Source: Calidifontibacillus oryziterrae (GTDB lineage: Bacteria > Bacillota > Bacilli > Bacillales > Bacillaceae_J). From it: a stretch of 64,000 nt of DNA. Numbering within the stretch: the first letter of the stretch is position 1; the number at the start of each line of letters is the position of its first letter. A program made the position numbers and the translations under genes. Shown here in pieces: positions 44,099 to 53,395 of the stretch. Where the stretch lies: NCBI RefSeq assembly GCF_000331575.1, contig NZ_ANOK01000007.1, forward strand, positions 48,001 through 112,000. The letters are read 5' to 3'. Below the pieces are notes generated by a model. The model was given only the letters and a program-made list of their open reading frames with translations. It searched no databases and was not told the DNA's origin.

Positions 44099-45529
44099 AT
44101 GAGAAGGTTTATTTCAATTGGATTTTTATTATTATTGCTATCTTTGATCATAAGTTGTGGATTAATAGACACAACTAAACAAGTTGGTGAAGAGGTTGAC
44201 AATAATGAAAGTACTCCAACAATTTCAATTATAGGTGATGGACCTAATACGATGGAGCTACTCAAAATGGAGGAAGATGAAATCCTAAGAAGATTTGGGG
44301 TCAGGCTTTCCTATCATTATCCAGAACGAATTACAGAAAACTTAGAGGATTATTTATTTAATACGAATGAAAAGTACGATATTTATATCCTTTTTCCAGT
44401 GAAAATACCACTCTACGTAGAACGCGGTTTAATTGCACCGTTAGATCCTTATATTTCCGAACCGATAGATAGTGATATTTTACCGATTTACCGAAATATG
44501 TTTATGAGTTTTGACGATCATTATTATGGAATGGTGTATGATGGTGATTCGCATTTATTATTTTATCGAAAAGATATTTTTCAAAGGTATAATGACGAAT
44601 ACAAGCAATTATATGGCGTGGATTTGACTCCGCCGCAAAATTGGTCGGAGTATGACCGAATAGCAAAGTTTTTAACTCGAGATACAGATTTAGACGGAAA
44701 AATTGATATTCATGGTACAGCCACGCTAAACGGTGACGGCATGAGGTATATTTGGTTTTGCTCACGCTTTTTATCGATGGGCGGATCTTATTTTGATGAA
44801 GAAATGAATCCGCTTATTGAATCAAGTATAGGATTAAAAGCTTTAAATGATTTAGTAGTATTAAATAATGGTAGTGGGGTTCCGCCTAAATCAATGTTTG
44901 ATTGGACAGATTTGAATAATGTTTTTCTTCAAGGGAAGGTGGCCATGATTATACAATGGAGTGATACAGGGCGCTTTTCTTATGATGAAAAATCATGGGG
45001 ATCAAAGGTGTCTGGAAAGGTAGATTGGGACTTAGTACCTGGTGGATTACCTAACGCTCCTCGAGGGGGTGTCTGGTTAGGAAGGGTATTGGCTATCTCA
45101 AATGAAGCAGCTGACCCCGAAAAGGCATGGCAAATAATTGAATATATTACGTCCAAAGATGTGAGTAAACGTGGTACAACCTCTTATGAAACAGGTACTG
45201 ATCCGTTTCGATATAGCCACTTTACAGTCGATGAGAACGGACCATTCCCGACTGAACAGGATTATAAACATTTTTTGACAACAGTTCAAAAAAGCTTACT
45301 GAATACAAATACAGATTTAATCATTCCGGGTAGTTGGGAATATATGCAAAGCTTAGATCGAAACGTAGGTTTAGCGCTTATCCAAAAGCTTACACCCGAA
45401 GAAGCTTTAAGGCAAACAGCTGAAGAATGGCAGGACATAACAAATAAATATGGCCGTCAACAACAAAAAGAATATTATGGGAAATGGCTGGAAAAGTTAG
45501 AAAAGATCCGCTCCGAACAGCAGCAATAA
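44099..45529 (+). CDS. Orphan extracellular solute-binding lipoprotein (family 1, sugar type)
   Basis: A 476-residue lipoprotein (C20 in LIISCGLI) of the family-1 (maltose/multiple-sugar) binding group: MVYDGDSHLLFYRKDIFQRYN, FLQGKVAMIIQWSDTGRFSY and AWQIIEYITSKDVSKRG. A DTDLDGKIDIHG stretch has the spacing of a calcium-binding EF-hand-like loop, as in some sugar-binding proteins. AGGTGAATTC before ATG 44099 decides the start; the frame is open from 44075. No permease or ATPase gene is near, so it must share a distant transporter or act as a sensor. Confidence 0.85.
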   Translation: MRRFISIGFLLLLLSLIISCGLIDTTKQVGEEVDNNESTPTISIIGDGPNTMELLKMEEDEILRRFGVRLSYHYPERITENLEDYLFNTNEKYDIYILFPVKIPLYVERGLIAPLDPYISEPIDSDILPIYRNMFMSFDDHYYGMVYDGDSHLLFYRKDIFQRYNDEYKQLYGVDLTPPQNWSEYDRIAKFLTRDTDLDGKIDIHGTATLNGDGMRYIWFCSRFLSMGGSYFDEEMNPLIESSIGLKALNDLVVLNNGSGVPPKSMFDWTDLNNVFLQGKVAMIIQWSDTGRFSYDEKSWGSKVSGKVDWDLVPGGLPNAPRGGVWLGRVLAISNEAADPEKAWQIIEYITSKDVSKRGTTSYETGTDPFRYSHFTVDENGPFPTEQDYKHFLTTVQKSLLNTNTDLIIPGSWEYMQSLDRNVGLALIQKLTPEEALRQTAEEWQDITNKYGRQQQKEYYGKWLEKLEKIRSEQQQ

Positions 45530-45573
45530 CGTAACCAAATTTATATAAAGTTCACACGTTGCTTTAAATAGTA

Positions 45574-45608
45574 AAAAAAGGTTGACCACGATTTTTGGCC
45601 AACCTTTT
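45574..45608. terminator. Bidirectional terminator between binding-protein and degV genes
   Basis: AAAAGGTTG pairs with CAACCTTTT (45600-45608); A-run and T-run on the two sides suit both strands. Confidence 0.8.
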
Positions 45609-45655
45609 AGTATATCGTTCATTCAAGGTCGTTCGATTTATTTTCCGTTGTTCAT

Positions 45656-46510
45656 CTACATTGCTTTAAAGGCTATAACGATACCGCCTTCACCCGCATA
45701 GGTTCCAATTAATGGACCCATCTCAGATAAAATTGTTTCCTTGAATTTATATTTGTCTTTAATCTCATTAAGGATTTTTAATGCCTTTTCCTCGCAGTTG
45801 CTATGGGTCATCGTTAAGACCTTCTGTTCAAGGTCCTTCCCATATTCTCCAATTTGCTCGATAAAACGACGCAATACTTTTTTATCACCACGAGCTTTTT
45901 CACGGACTTCTATGGCGCCTTCCTTACTAACCCCAAGGATAAGTTTAATATTTAGTGCGTTAGCAATGGCCGCTTTTGTTTTACTTAATCGCCCACCCTT
46001 AATAACGTTTTCCAGCGTTTCTAATAAAATGAATGTATTCGTATTATCTATTAATTTTTTTTCGTTATCAACGACTTCGTCAAAACTTGCTCCTGATTTA
46101 ATAAGTTTTATTGCCTCATCAATATGAAGGATTTGTCCGCAGGAACCTGTCTTTGTATTCAAAACTTCAATTTTACGAGTAGGTTGCTCTTCAAGGAGCA
46201 TGTCTTTAGCAATTAAGGCACTTTCATACGTGCCACTTAAGCTTTTTGACAAGCAAAAAACAATAATATCCTCAGTCTCGGGAACATCCTTATAAGCTTC
46301 AAGAAACTCATACGGAGAAGGACAGGACGATTTAGGTAGTTCTTCAGCTTCACGCATCATTTGATAAAAAGTTTTATTATCTATTTCAATTCCTGTTTTA
46401 TAAGTTTGCTCACCGAAGCTTACATTTAACGGAACAACCTTTATATCATTATCCTCGATATACGATAATGGTAAATCGGAAGCGCCATCTGTAATAATTT
46501 TGATTGTCAT
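45656..46510 (-). CDS. DegV family fatty-acid-binding protein
   Basis: A 284-residue cytoplasmic protein of the DegV/FakB family. ITDGASDLPLSYIEDNDIKVVPLNVSFGEQTYKTG opens the protein; SSCPSPYEFLEAYKD and LIKSGASFDEVVDNEKKLIDNTNTFILLETLENVIKGGRLSKTKAAIAN are typical. Such proteins present fatty acids to fatty-acid kinase FakA. AAGGTGATACC fits ATG 46510; the frame extends seven codons further, but that part contains this ribosome binding site. No FakA gene is adjacent. Confidence 0.9.
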   Translation of the reverse strand: MTIKIITDGASDLPLSYIEDNDIKVVPLNVSFGEQTYKTGIEIDNKTFYQMMREAEELPKSSCPSPYEFLEAYKDVPETEDIIVFCLSKSLSGTYESALIAKDMLLEEQPTRKIEVLNTKTGSCGQILHIDEAIKLIKSGASFDEVVDNEKKLIDNTNTFILLETLENVIKGGRLSKTKAAIANALNIKLILGVSKEGAIEVREKARGDKKVLRRFIEQIGEYGKDLEQKVLTMTHSNCEEKALKILNEIKDKYKFKETILSEMGPLIGTYAGEGGIVIAFKAM

Positions 46511-46651
46511 GGTATCACCTTCTATGCTCATTAAATTATTTCATTCAATTCTACCATTGTTTCGCGGTATTACATACTTTTTTCGACGATTTTTGTAAAT
46601 TTTCTTATATTAGTTGGTTTTTTGGAAATAATACCCAACATTATAATTAGG

Positions 46652-47563
46652 TTATTGTTCATTATATTTAAGTTTCTTTTCATTTTTTGCATGTGAATTA
46701 CTTAGCCAAATAAATAAGAACAACCCGAATAGTACGATTAATCCACCAACTAATTGCGTGAAAGTTATTGTTTCTTTGAGAATAAAATATGCCAAAATGG
46801 ACGCCCCAACTGGTTCGAATAGTATACTCATGGAGATAACCGAAGTGCTTAACCAGCGAATTGCCCAATTGAACAATGTGTGGCCAAGCAGGGTAGGAAT
46901 TATCGCTAATAACAAAAATAATAACCAGTCCTTGGGAGGATAAGAGAAAAATGAGTAACCTTGGATAAGATCATAAATAATTAATGTAACAGAACTAATG
47001 CTATAAACAACAAATGTATAGGTCATTAAGGATAGACGTTTTCGTACGGTTTGACCAAACAAAAAATATGCTGTCACCCATATTGCTGCGGTTAATGCTA
47101 AAAAATCTCCCCAAAGAGCTATCCCACTTATTTTAAAGTCTCCCCAACTGATAATAATACTTCCTATAATTGCTATTATTCCACTTATTATTGCTCCTAA
47201 ACTAATTCTTTCTTTAAAAAAGACATATGTACCAATAAAGGCAAAAATAGGCTGCAGAGAAACTAAAACAACAGAACTTGCAACGGATGTATAATTTAGA
47301 GATTCAAACCAAAAAATAAAGTGGAGGGCGAGAAGGATTCCGGAAATAATTGAGAAAAGCCACTCCTTCTTGTGAATATCTTTTAGCTCTCTAAAATATT
47401 TTGTCATAAATAATGGTGTCATTAAAAATACAGTAAATACTAATCTGTATGTAGCAATAATGGCAGCTGGTGCACTAGAAAGTTTTACAAAAATTGCCGA
47501 TGTTGAAACAGCTATTGCCCCAATTATTAATGCAAAATAAGGATTGATTTTTGGTTGCAACAT
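46652..47563 (-). CDS. DMT superfamily (EamA) transporter
   Basis: A 303-residue protein with ten hydrophobic segments and two EamA repeats (AIIATYRLVFTVFLMTPLF ... SVVLVSLQPIFAFIGTYVFFKERIS; LLLAIIPTLLGHTLFNWAIRWLSTSVISMSILFEPVGASILAYFILKE). These carriers usually export amino acids or metabolites; the substrate is unknown. ATG 47563 follows GAGGGG. Single gene, divergent from cshA. Confidence 0.88.
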   Translation of the reverse strand: MLQPKINPYFALIIGAIAVSTSAIFVKLSSAPAAIIATYRLVFTVFLMTPLFMTKYFRELKDIHKKEWLFSIISGILLALHFIFWFESLNYTSVASSVVLVSLQPIFAFIGTYVFFKERISLGAIISGIIAIIGSIIISWGDFKISGIALWGDFLALTAAIWVTAYFLFGQTVRKRLSLMTYTFVVYSISSVTLIIYDLIQGYSFFSYPPKDWLLFLLLAIIPTLLGHTLFNWAIRWLSTSVISMSILFEPVGASILAYFILKETITFTQLVGGLIVLFGLFLFIWLSNSHAKNEKKLKYNEQ

Positions 47564-47651
47564 AATCCCCTCGTTTCAGTGGTGGAAAGGTTATTTGTGA
47601 TTGTTGATATTTTATCATAAGCAGTAATTAAGGAGTTAATATTTTTGTTGG

Positions 47652-47680
47652 TTGAAATACCAGGAAACTTATGATATGAT
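47652..47680 (+). promoter_or_regulatory. Sigma-A promoter of the DEAD-box helicase gene
   Basis: TTGAAA (47652-47657), 17-base spacer, TATGAT (47675-47680). Start site about 40 bases before the first codon. Confidence 0.75.
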
Positions 47681-47726
47681 TGGTAAATATGCCAAAAAGT
47701 AGACTATTTAGGGAGTATGAACGAAA

Positions 47727-49244
47727 TTGACAATGTTTCAAGAATTAGGAATAAGTGAAAAATTATTAAAATCTATTCAGGCAATGGGGTTTGAAGAAGC
47801 GACACCGATTCAAGCTGAAACCATTCCAGTAACATTAACAGGAAAAGATTTAATTGGACAAGCGCAAACGGGAACTGGTAAAACAGCTGCCTTTGGAATT
47901 CCAATGATCGAGAAAATCAGTACAAATAAGCCAAACATTCAAGGGATTGTAGTTGCGCCAACTCGAGAATTAGCAATTCAGGTTGCTGAAGAGCTTAATA
48001 AGATAGGGCAATTTAAGGGAGTAAAAGCGTTGCCGATTTATGGTGGTCAGGATATTGCTCGGCAAATACGTGCATTAAAGAATCGACCGCAGATTATTGT
48101 TGGAACGCCAGGTCGATTAATTGACCATATTAATCGTAAAACAGTACGCCTGCAAGCAATTGAAATTGTCGTATTGGACGAAGCTGATGAAATGCTAAAT
48201 ATGGGATTTATTGAAGATATTGAATCAATTCTAAAAGAAGTTCCTGAACAGCGACAAACCCTTTTATTCTCAGCTACAATGCCTGAACCGATTCGGAAGA
48301 TTGCCGAAAAATTCATGTCTGAACCAGTATTAATTAAGACAAAAGCAAAAGAAATGACGGTTCCAAACATCGAACAATACTATATTGAGATGCAAGAGAA
48401 AAAGAAATTTGATGTCCTAACACGACTGTTAGATATGGAATCGCCTGAGCTTGCAATTGTTTTTGGGCGTACAAAGCGCAGAGTTGATGAGTTAAGCGAA
48501 GCTTTGAATACAAGAGGTTATGCGGCAGAGGGTATTCATGGTGATCTAACACAGGCAAAACGTAGCTCTGTTTTGAAGAAATTTAAGAATGGAGCGATTG
48601 AGGTACTTGTTGCAACCGATGTTGCTGCACGCGGTTTAGATATTTCAGGAGTTACACATGTGTATAATTTTGACATTCCGCAAGATCCGGAAAGCTATGT
48701 TCATCGCATCGGCAGAACGGGCCGGGCTGGTAAAACTGGTTTAGCCTATACGTTTGTTACACCAAGAGAAATTGGACAGTTGAAAAATATTGAGCGAACT
48801 ACTAAGAAAAGTATGTCTCGCAAGCCAATACCATCTATGGATGATGCGTTAGAAGGTCAAAAACAAATTACGATTGATAAGATATTATATACGATTGAAA
48901 ATGAAAATATTTCATTTTATAAGCAAATGGCTGAGAATTTATTAGATGAGCATGATTCAGTCACAGTTGTTGCAGCGGCTTTAAAATTATTAACAAAAGA
49001 ACCTGACACAACTCCGGTTCAATTAACAGCTGAAGCGCCAGTCGTTGTTAAAGAACGAGGACGCGAAAAGAATCGTTCACGTGATAGTAGAGGACGTGGA
49101 GATAATAGAGGTCGAGGAGATAATAGAGGGAAGAGTGGCTTCCATCGTAGTGGACGTTCCCGTAATACAAATCCTCGCGGAGCAGGATCAGGTTCCCATA
49201 GTAGCGGACGGAAAAAAGCATACAGCCACAGTAAAAATGACTAA
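47727..49244 (+). CDS. cshA: DEAD-box RNA helicase CshA
   Basis: A 505-residue RNA helicase. Q motif ([15 protein letters not shown]), motif [13 protein letters not shown] motif [12 protein letters not shown] motif LFSATMP, and the C-terminal helicase domain with [15 protein letters not shown] and [10 protein letters not shown] are complete. The tail beyond residue 440 is arginine/glycine-rich ([15 protein letters not shown]), a nonspecific RNA-binding region typical of CshA. It unwinds RNA in ribosome assembly and mRNA decay, especially in the cold. TTG 47727 gives [11 protein letters not shown]; the in-frame ATG two codons later is an alternative. Confidence 0.93.
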   Translation: MTMFQELGISEKLLKSIQAMGFEEATPIQAETIPVTLTGKDLIGQAQTGTGKTAAFGIPMIEKISTNKPNIQGIVVAPTRELAIQVAEELNKIGQFKGVKALPIYGGQDIARQIRALKNRPQIIVGTPGRLIDHINRKTVRLQAIEIVVLDEADEMLNMGFIEDIESILKEVPEQRQTLLFSATMPEPIRKIAEKFMSEPVLIKTKAKEMTVPNIEQYYIEMQEKKKFDVLTRLLDMESPELAIVFGRTKRRVDELSEALNTRGYAAEGIHGDLTQAKRSSVLKKFKNGAIEVLVATDVAARGLDISGVTHVYNFDIPQDPESYVHRIGRTGRAGKTGLAYTFVTPREIGQLKNIERTTKKSMSRKPIPSMDDALEGQKQITIDKILYTIENENISFYKQMAENLLDEHDSVTVVAAALKLLTKEPDTTPVQLTAEAPVVVKERGREKNRSRDSRGRGDNRGRGDNRGKSGFHRSGRSRNTNPRGAGSGSHSSGRKKAYSHSKND

Positions 49245-49260
49245 TTGATTACAATATCAA

Positions 49261-49288
49261 CTGCTAGCCTTTTCGGCTAGCAGTTTTT
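49261..49288 (+). terminator. Terminator of cshA
   Basis: CTGCTAGCC (49261-49269) pairs perfectly with GGCTAGCAG (49275-49283), followed by five T. Confidence 0.92.
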
Positions 49289-49289
49289 A

Positions 49290-49348
49290 CATATAATGGA
49301 GGGGTCAGGCGCCTCTATGGACACCTCTATGGACACCGCCCTGGCACC
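49290..49348. repeat. 59-bp repeat, left copy (brackets the ECF sigma operon)
   Basis: Differs at only two adjacent bases from 52563-52621, same orientation. Inside are two tandem 13-base units CCTCTATGGACAC and hairpin-forming ends (GGGGTCAGG with CCTGGCACC, one mismatch). It ends four bases before the ECF-type -35 element of the operon. Confidence 0.9.
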
Positions 49349-49351
49349 TAA

Positions 49352-49378
49352 TGAAACTTTTTTTTGGGTAAATGCATC
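49352..49378 (+). promoter_or_regulatory. ECF-type, probably autoregulated promoter
   Basis: TGAAAC (49352-49357) with a following T-run is the classic -35 of Bacillus ECF sigma factors; CATC at 49375-49378, 17 bases downstream, resembles the CGTC/CGTA -10. It directly precedes an ECF sigma gene, which suggests autoregulation. Confidence 0.6.
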
Positions 49379-49402
49379 TATTAATATGAAGGAGGGGAGA
49401 TA

Positions 49403-49969
49403 GTGGACGTAATCGAGCGATTAAAGAACAAGGATGAACAAGCACTGATCGAATTAATGAATGAATACGGAGACTATCTCCTGCGGACATCATACTTACT
49501 TGTAAAGGATATGCAAGTGGCTGAAGAAGCGGTGCAAGATACATTTATAGTTGCATATAGGAAAATAAACCAGCTCCATGATAGCTTAAAGATAAAGAGT
49601 TGGCTTGCGAAAATTGCGATTAATCAGTGTCGGGCAAGAATGCGAAGATGGAGTTGGAAAAATGTCTTACTTAAATTTAATCAAAACGAAATTGAAAAGG
49701 AACTTAGCCATACAAATTTACAAGATGAGGAGATTCCAGAAGTTCTTATATTAAAGTTTAGTAGAAATCAACAATTATATAAATCAATCCAACAATTAGA
49801 CTATATGTATCGAGAAGTGATTACCTTATTTTATTTTAATCAACTGTCAATTGAGGAGATTGCTGCGCTTTTAAAAGAGAAAGAGAATACTATAAAAACG
49901 AGACTTCGACGTGGACGAAGTAAGCTTAAAATCATGCTTGAAGAAGGGGGGATGAATGATGTTGAATAA
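49403..49969 (+). CDS. ECF RNA polymerase sigma factor
   Basis: A 188-residue sigma-70 family factor with only regions 2 and 4. Region 2 covers about 15-85 (YGDYLLRTSYLLVKDMQVAEEAVQDTFIVAYRKINQ); region 4 covers about 125-180 (QQLDYMYREVITLFYFNQLSIEEIAALLKEKENTIKTRLRRGRSKLK). GTG 49403 follows AAGGAGGGGAG. It overlaps the next gene by 14 bases, the usual arrangement with an anti-sigma factor. The inducing signal and regulon are unknown, but the third gene of the operon is the obvious first target. Confidence 0.92.
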   Translation: MDVIERLKNKDEQALIELMNEYGDYLLRTSYLLVKDMQVAEEAVQDTFIVAYRKINQLHDSLKIKSWLAKIAINQCRARMRRWSWKNVLLKFNQNEIEKELSHTNLQDEEIPEVLILKFSRNQQLYKSIQQLDYMYREVITLFYFNQLSIEEIAALLKEKENTIKTRLRRGRSKLKIMLEEGGMNDVE

Positions 49970-50282
49970 GGAAATATCTGAAATAAAGAAACAGCTCGAC
50001 AATGAGCTGAGGCATATTCATTTTTCAAACGAGAATAATGTTTTAGAACGTTCACATCCACGGACATTTCTCCAGAAAATTAAGTATTGGTGGAATAAAG
50101 AAATCACGATTCCTCTAGTCCCTGTAGGTGCAATTATTGTCATTGTCATGGGGAGTGCTTTGACGGACGAACTGGGTAGCTTGAATTCTCAAAAGCAGGT
50201 TATCTCTCAACAACGCCAGCTTGTGAAAATTGCTGGAAATATATATTGGAATGACCTAGTGGAAGAGGAGCTGAGAAGATGA
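49956..50282 (+). CDS. Short single-pass membrane protein, probable anti-sigma factor
   Basis: A 108-residue protein: a charged cytoplasmic part of about 50 residues (EISEIKKQLDNELRHIHFSNENNVLERSHPRTF), one membrane segment (IPLVPVGAIIVIVMGSAL) and about 38 residues outside. Position after an ECF gene, translational overlap and topology point to an anti-sigma factor, but no zinc-binding HxxxCxxC motif is present and the sequence is not one I can place. ATG 49959 is an alternative start. Confidence 0.7.
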   Translation: MMLNKEISEIKKQLDNELRHIHFSNENNVLERSHPRTFLQKIKYWWNKEITIPLVPVGAIIVIVMGSALTDELGSLNSQKQVISQQRQLVKIAGNIYWNDLVEEELRR

Positions 50283-52558
50283 CGGTTCGAATAAAAGTGA
50301 AGCACCTAATTTACACACTAATCTTAGTATTTGCTTTGTTGCCAGTGTTTTCTCATTATATACAACCTAAAATTGAAATGAATTCGATTGAAGCAAATAT
50401 TGAAACGGGTAACATAACTAAAGCAAAAAAACAGATAGATAAGCTTCTTCATCAGAAAATCTCAGCAAATGAGAGATGGGAGCTTGTCCAAAAATATATG
50501 CTCGACGGGGCTTTAGCTCATCGCTTCGATGTGTATGTTGGTCCTTCAATGTCGTCGTGGACACCAGTAGCTGAGCGTAATTTTTTTACAGAAGAGGAAA
50601 CGATCCCGTATTTAATGGAATATATAAAGGTGGGTCCTATTGATGGCTACATGCGTTCGGCAGCGGAGCAATTAGCTGCTTATTTTCAACGCGAGGGTGA
50701 TTATGAAAGAGCTGATCAAATACTAGCGGATACAGTGCAAAGAGCACAGACCGCCAAAAAGGATTATATTACAAATGAATTGTCTTTTAAAAGAATTGAG
50801 CTTGCTTTTGACACCCGAAATTTAGCAAAAGCAGAAGCACTTATACAACAGTTAGCTGAGGAAATTGACGGCATCAATCAAAACCTTCCAACAATGGTTG
50901 CTCTATTAGAAACGGAAAAGCTTTTATACATGGGAGAATTTGATAAGGCTTTAGAAAAAGTGACGACTGATATTGAGGCGCTCAAAAAACTATGGGACGA
51001 GGAAAATCAAAAATACCGAGATTTGGAAGCCAAAGAAGGACAGCAGCCTATAGAGGAATTTGGTTTTGAGCAATCCCGATTTGCGAGAGAGTTATTTGCG
51101 ATTCGCAATCAACTTGAAAGGGCGCAGAAGTTGGGGTATGACTCGTTAACTACAGTTGAGGGCAGTATTATGAGGTCTGATGGAACGCCGATGGCAAATG
51201 TGGGTGTATTTTTACGAGAAGAATCGTACGTTAATATGAGTGTCAGTGATGATGAAAGATTTCAGACTGTTACAGACGAAGATGGTTTTTACCGGTTTAA
51301 TGGTGTGATTCCTGGGAGCTATCAAATTCACCTTGGATTACGGTTTGAACAAGTGGACGGTTGGGCATGGTCAATTCCTTTAGATGATTGGATTGATGTA
51401 GAGGATGGGGAAACAATAACATATAATATTGATTTTAATCCACTCATTACGATTGATTCACCGGTAAATCATCAAGAAATCCGAGCTGACGAAATTAAGT
51501 TTAAATGGGAAAAAGTCGAGCAAGCAGACTATTATAATTTAAATTTATGTCTTGAATTTGATGGCGGCGTTACGTGCTCGCCAATTAAATCAAATGTAAA
51601 AGAAAATGAAATGACGATTCTTTTGGAAGAGTTGTACGATAAACAATCTGGAGTATCTTTTTCCGGTGACGGTTCCGCACTTGAAACCGTTCAACCTGAG
51701 AGCTTACTAGCCTTTGCTAATCCTGAAGGAGAATTTTCATGGTACGTTGAAGCGTTTGATAGAGACGGGAATATGATTACGAAAAGCAATGGTTATCGAC
51801 TAAATAAGCAATCGATGGGAAAGATACCAGTGTTTTATTTAAAAGAACGTACGTTAACCGATGCAGATCGACTCCTACTTGATCATAAAATAGTAGAAGC
51901 GCTTGAATTCTATAAACAAGCCGTCGCAGCTGATCCAAATGATATTCATAGCTTACGAATGGTGGCCCGTTTAATAGGGTTTGAGGATGAGGGGGAAAAT
52001 GGTGATTACCGTAGTCAGTTTTCCGAAGATGCGTTACCATACTTAATTGCGCTAGCCGAAAAGCGTCCTACAGAGAATTCGGTTTCTACATTAGTATTTT
52101 ACTATTATGAAAGAAGGAATTGGGATCAATATGAACGATGGTTTCATGAGTATGAACGCATTATAGAGGATGATATATCTAGTTATGTCAAATCGATCCA
52201 TGCGACAGCGCGAATGAGGCAAGGCGACTTGAAAAAGGCACAACAGCTTTTGTATGAGGTTTTGGAAAACGACCCGAGCCGTCGCTTTGTTGGAAATTTA
52301 ATTGCAATAGAACTGTATTTAAATTCAACTATTGGAAATGCATTACGTGTTGCTGAACAGTACCCGCAACGAGATTACGATAGCCCGGATTGGGTATCGA
52401 TCGTAAAGAATCTCAGTGATGTACAAAAGCTCGATATAAACGAGGCCCTAGAGCTTTACTTTTTTGCTGACGAACAGGAAATGACACAGCAACTAGAAAA
52501 ACAAAAGGTTTCGCCACCAATAGAAACATTAATTCATGCGTTGTTGACGGTGAGATAA
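50279..52558 (+). CDS. Large exported TPR protein with carboxypeptidase-regulatory-like domain
   Basis: A 759-residue protein not recognised as a named family. One N-terminal membrane/signal segment (LIYTLILVFALLPVF, about 9-25) is followed by helical repeats of TPR type (about 35-290; QREGDYERADQILADTVQRAQ, YMGEFDKALEKV). Next is a beta-rich carboxypeptidase-regulatory-like unit (about 297-375: GSIMRSDGTPMANVGVFLREE ... TDEDGFYRFNGVIPGSYQIHL) and an Ig/FN3-like region (about 385-510). A second TPR block follows (about 530-755; KIVEALEFYKQAVAADPNDIHSLRMVA). It is probably anchored outside the membrane and binds protein or glycan partners. An ATGA overlap couples it to the anti-sigma-like gene, so it may be the output, or a sensor, of the ECF system. 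Confidence 0.8.
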   Translation: MTVRIKVKHLIYTLILVFALLPVFSHYIQPKIEMNSIEANIETGNITKAKKQIDKLLHQKISANERWELVQKYMLDGALAHRFDVYVGPSMSSWTPVAERNFFTEEETIPYLMEYIKVGPIDGYMRSAAEQLAAYFQREGDYERADQILADTVQRAQTAKKDYITNELSFKRIELAFDTRNLAKAEALIQQLAEEIDGINQNLPTMVALLETEKLLYMGEFDKALEKVTTDIEALKKLWDEENQKYRDLEAKEGQQPIEEFGFEQSRFARELFAIRNQLERAQKLGYDSLTTVEGSIMRSDGTPMANVGVFLREESYVNMSVSDDERFQTVTDEDGFYRFNGVIPGSYQIHLGLRFEQVDGWAWSIPLDDWIDVEDGETITYNIDFNPLITIDSPVNHQEIRADEIKFKWEKVEQADYYNLNLCLEFDGGVTCSPIKSNVKENEMTILLEELYDKQSGVSFSGDGSALETVQPESLLAFANPEGEFSWYVEAFDRDGNMITKSNGYRLNKQSMGKIPVFYLKERTLTDADRLLLDHKIVEALEFYKQAVAADPNDIHSLRMVARLIGFEDEGENGDYRSQFSEDALPYLIALAEKRPTENSVSTLVFYYYERRNWDQYERWFHEYERIIEDDISSYVKSIHATARMRQGDLKKAQQLLYEVLENDPSRRFVGNLIAIELYLNSTIGNALRVAEQYPQRDYDSPDWVSIVKNLSDVQKLDINEALELYFFADEQEMTQQLEKQKVSPPIETLIHALLTVR

Positions 52559-52562
52559 TAAC

Positions 52563-52621
52563 CATATAATGGAGGGGTCAGGAACCTCTATGGACACCTC
52601 TATGGACACCGCCCTGGCACC
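52563..52621. repeat. 59-bp repeat, right copy
   Basis: Direct repeat of 49290-49348 with two substitutions (AA for CG). It begins five bases after the stop of the TPR gene and ends seven bases before a terminator hairpin. Confidence 0.9.
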
Positions 52622-52627
52622 AAATAG

Positions 52628-52666
52628 AAAATGCATCCTGCTAGTAATAGCGGGATGCATTTTTTA
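52628..52666. terminator. Bidirectional terminator (TPR gene / rhomboid gene)
   Basis: AAAATGCATCC-GCTA pairs with TAGC-GGATGCATTTT around GTAA. The hairpin includes the rhomboid stop codon. Confidence 0.85.
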
Positions 52667-53237
52667 ACATGATTGGAGCCAGTGCAGCTCCACCGATTAA
52701 GCCGAAAATATGGGCGGAAATATTAACGTTAGATTTGAAAATAGTCATAGCGAAGCCAATTACTAATATAGAAATGATTACTTGAGAATTCATGCGGTCT
52801 ATTAAATCTTTACGGTAAATAACCATATAAAGATAAATGCCAAATAAAGCAAAAATGGCACTTGAAGATCCAAGATGGAGATAATTTGCTGATTCAACAA
52901 TATAAGTCCCGATATTAGCAATTATTCCACCAATTAAATAAATTAGTATGAACTTTACTTTGCCTAACATGATCTCTAAAGCAGGACCGAACAAAACTAA
53001 TGAAAATGAATTAAACAGCATATGCCCAAAGCCGCCATGTAAAAAAATCGAAGTAATAATCCTCCAGTATTCTCCATTAGAAACGTCGAAATTTGATCCA
53101 ATGCCAAGTTCTAATAAGAGTATACCCCCAGGCACATATGAAATAATGAACCATAAAAGTAAATGCAGAACAACTATTGTAGTAACGATAGGATAAGAAT
53201 GGACAAACGTGCGAAAATTCTCAGTCCGGATAAACAT
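52641..53237 (-). CDS. Rhomboid family intramembrane serine protease (YdcA-like)
   Basis: A 198-residue protein with six hydrophobic segments. The rhomboid features are the HGGFGHMLFNSFSLVLFGPALE loop, the nucleophile region LGSSSAIFALFG (in place of GxSG) and the histidine in NISAHIFGLIGGAALA. It cleaves other membrane proteins within the membrane. Its place directly before acpS on the opposite strand matches ydcA of B. subtilis. ATG 53237 follows AAAGGAGAGG. Confidence 0.9.
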   Translation of the reverse strand: MFIRTENFRTFVHSYPIVTTIVVLHLLLWFIISYVPGGILLLELGIGSNFDVSNGEYWRIITSIFLHGGFGHMLFNSFSLVLFGPALEIMLGKVKFILIYLIGGIIANIGTYIVESANYLHLGSSSAIFALFGIYLYMVIYRKDLIDRMNSQVIISILVIGFAMTIFKSNVNISAHIFGLIGGAALAPIMLKNASRYY

Positions 53238-53395
53238 TAAGCCTCTCCTTTGTTATACTTATTTTATACTTAAATTTATTATACTATTGATTAATTGCAT
53301 AGTATTACTGATATGTTTCACTATTTGTAATTAGAAACAGAACGCGCCTAGCTTCCTGCCGCATTTGAAAGAAACCAAAGAAAGGACAACCTAAA

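Noticed and set aside
48047..48370. 107-residue minus-strand frame inside cshA
   Set aside because: Antisense shadow of helicase motifs with no independent support.
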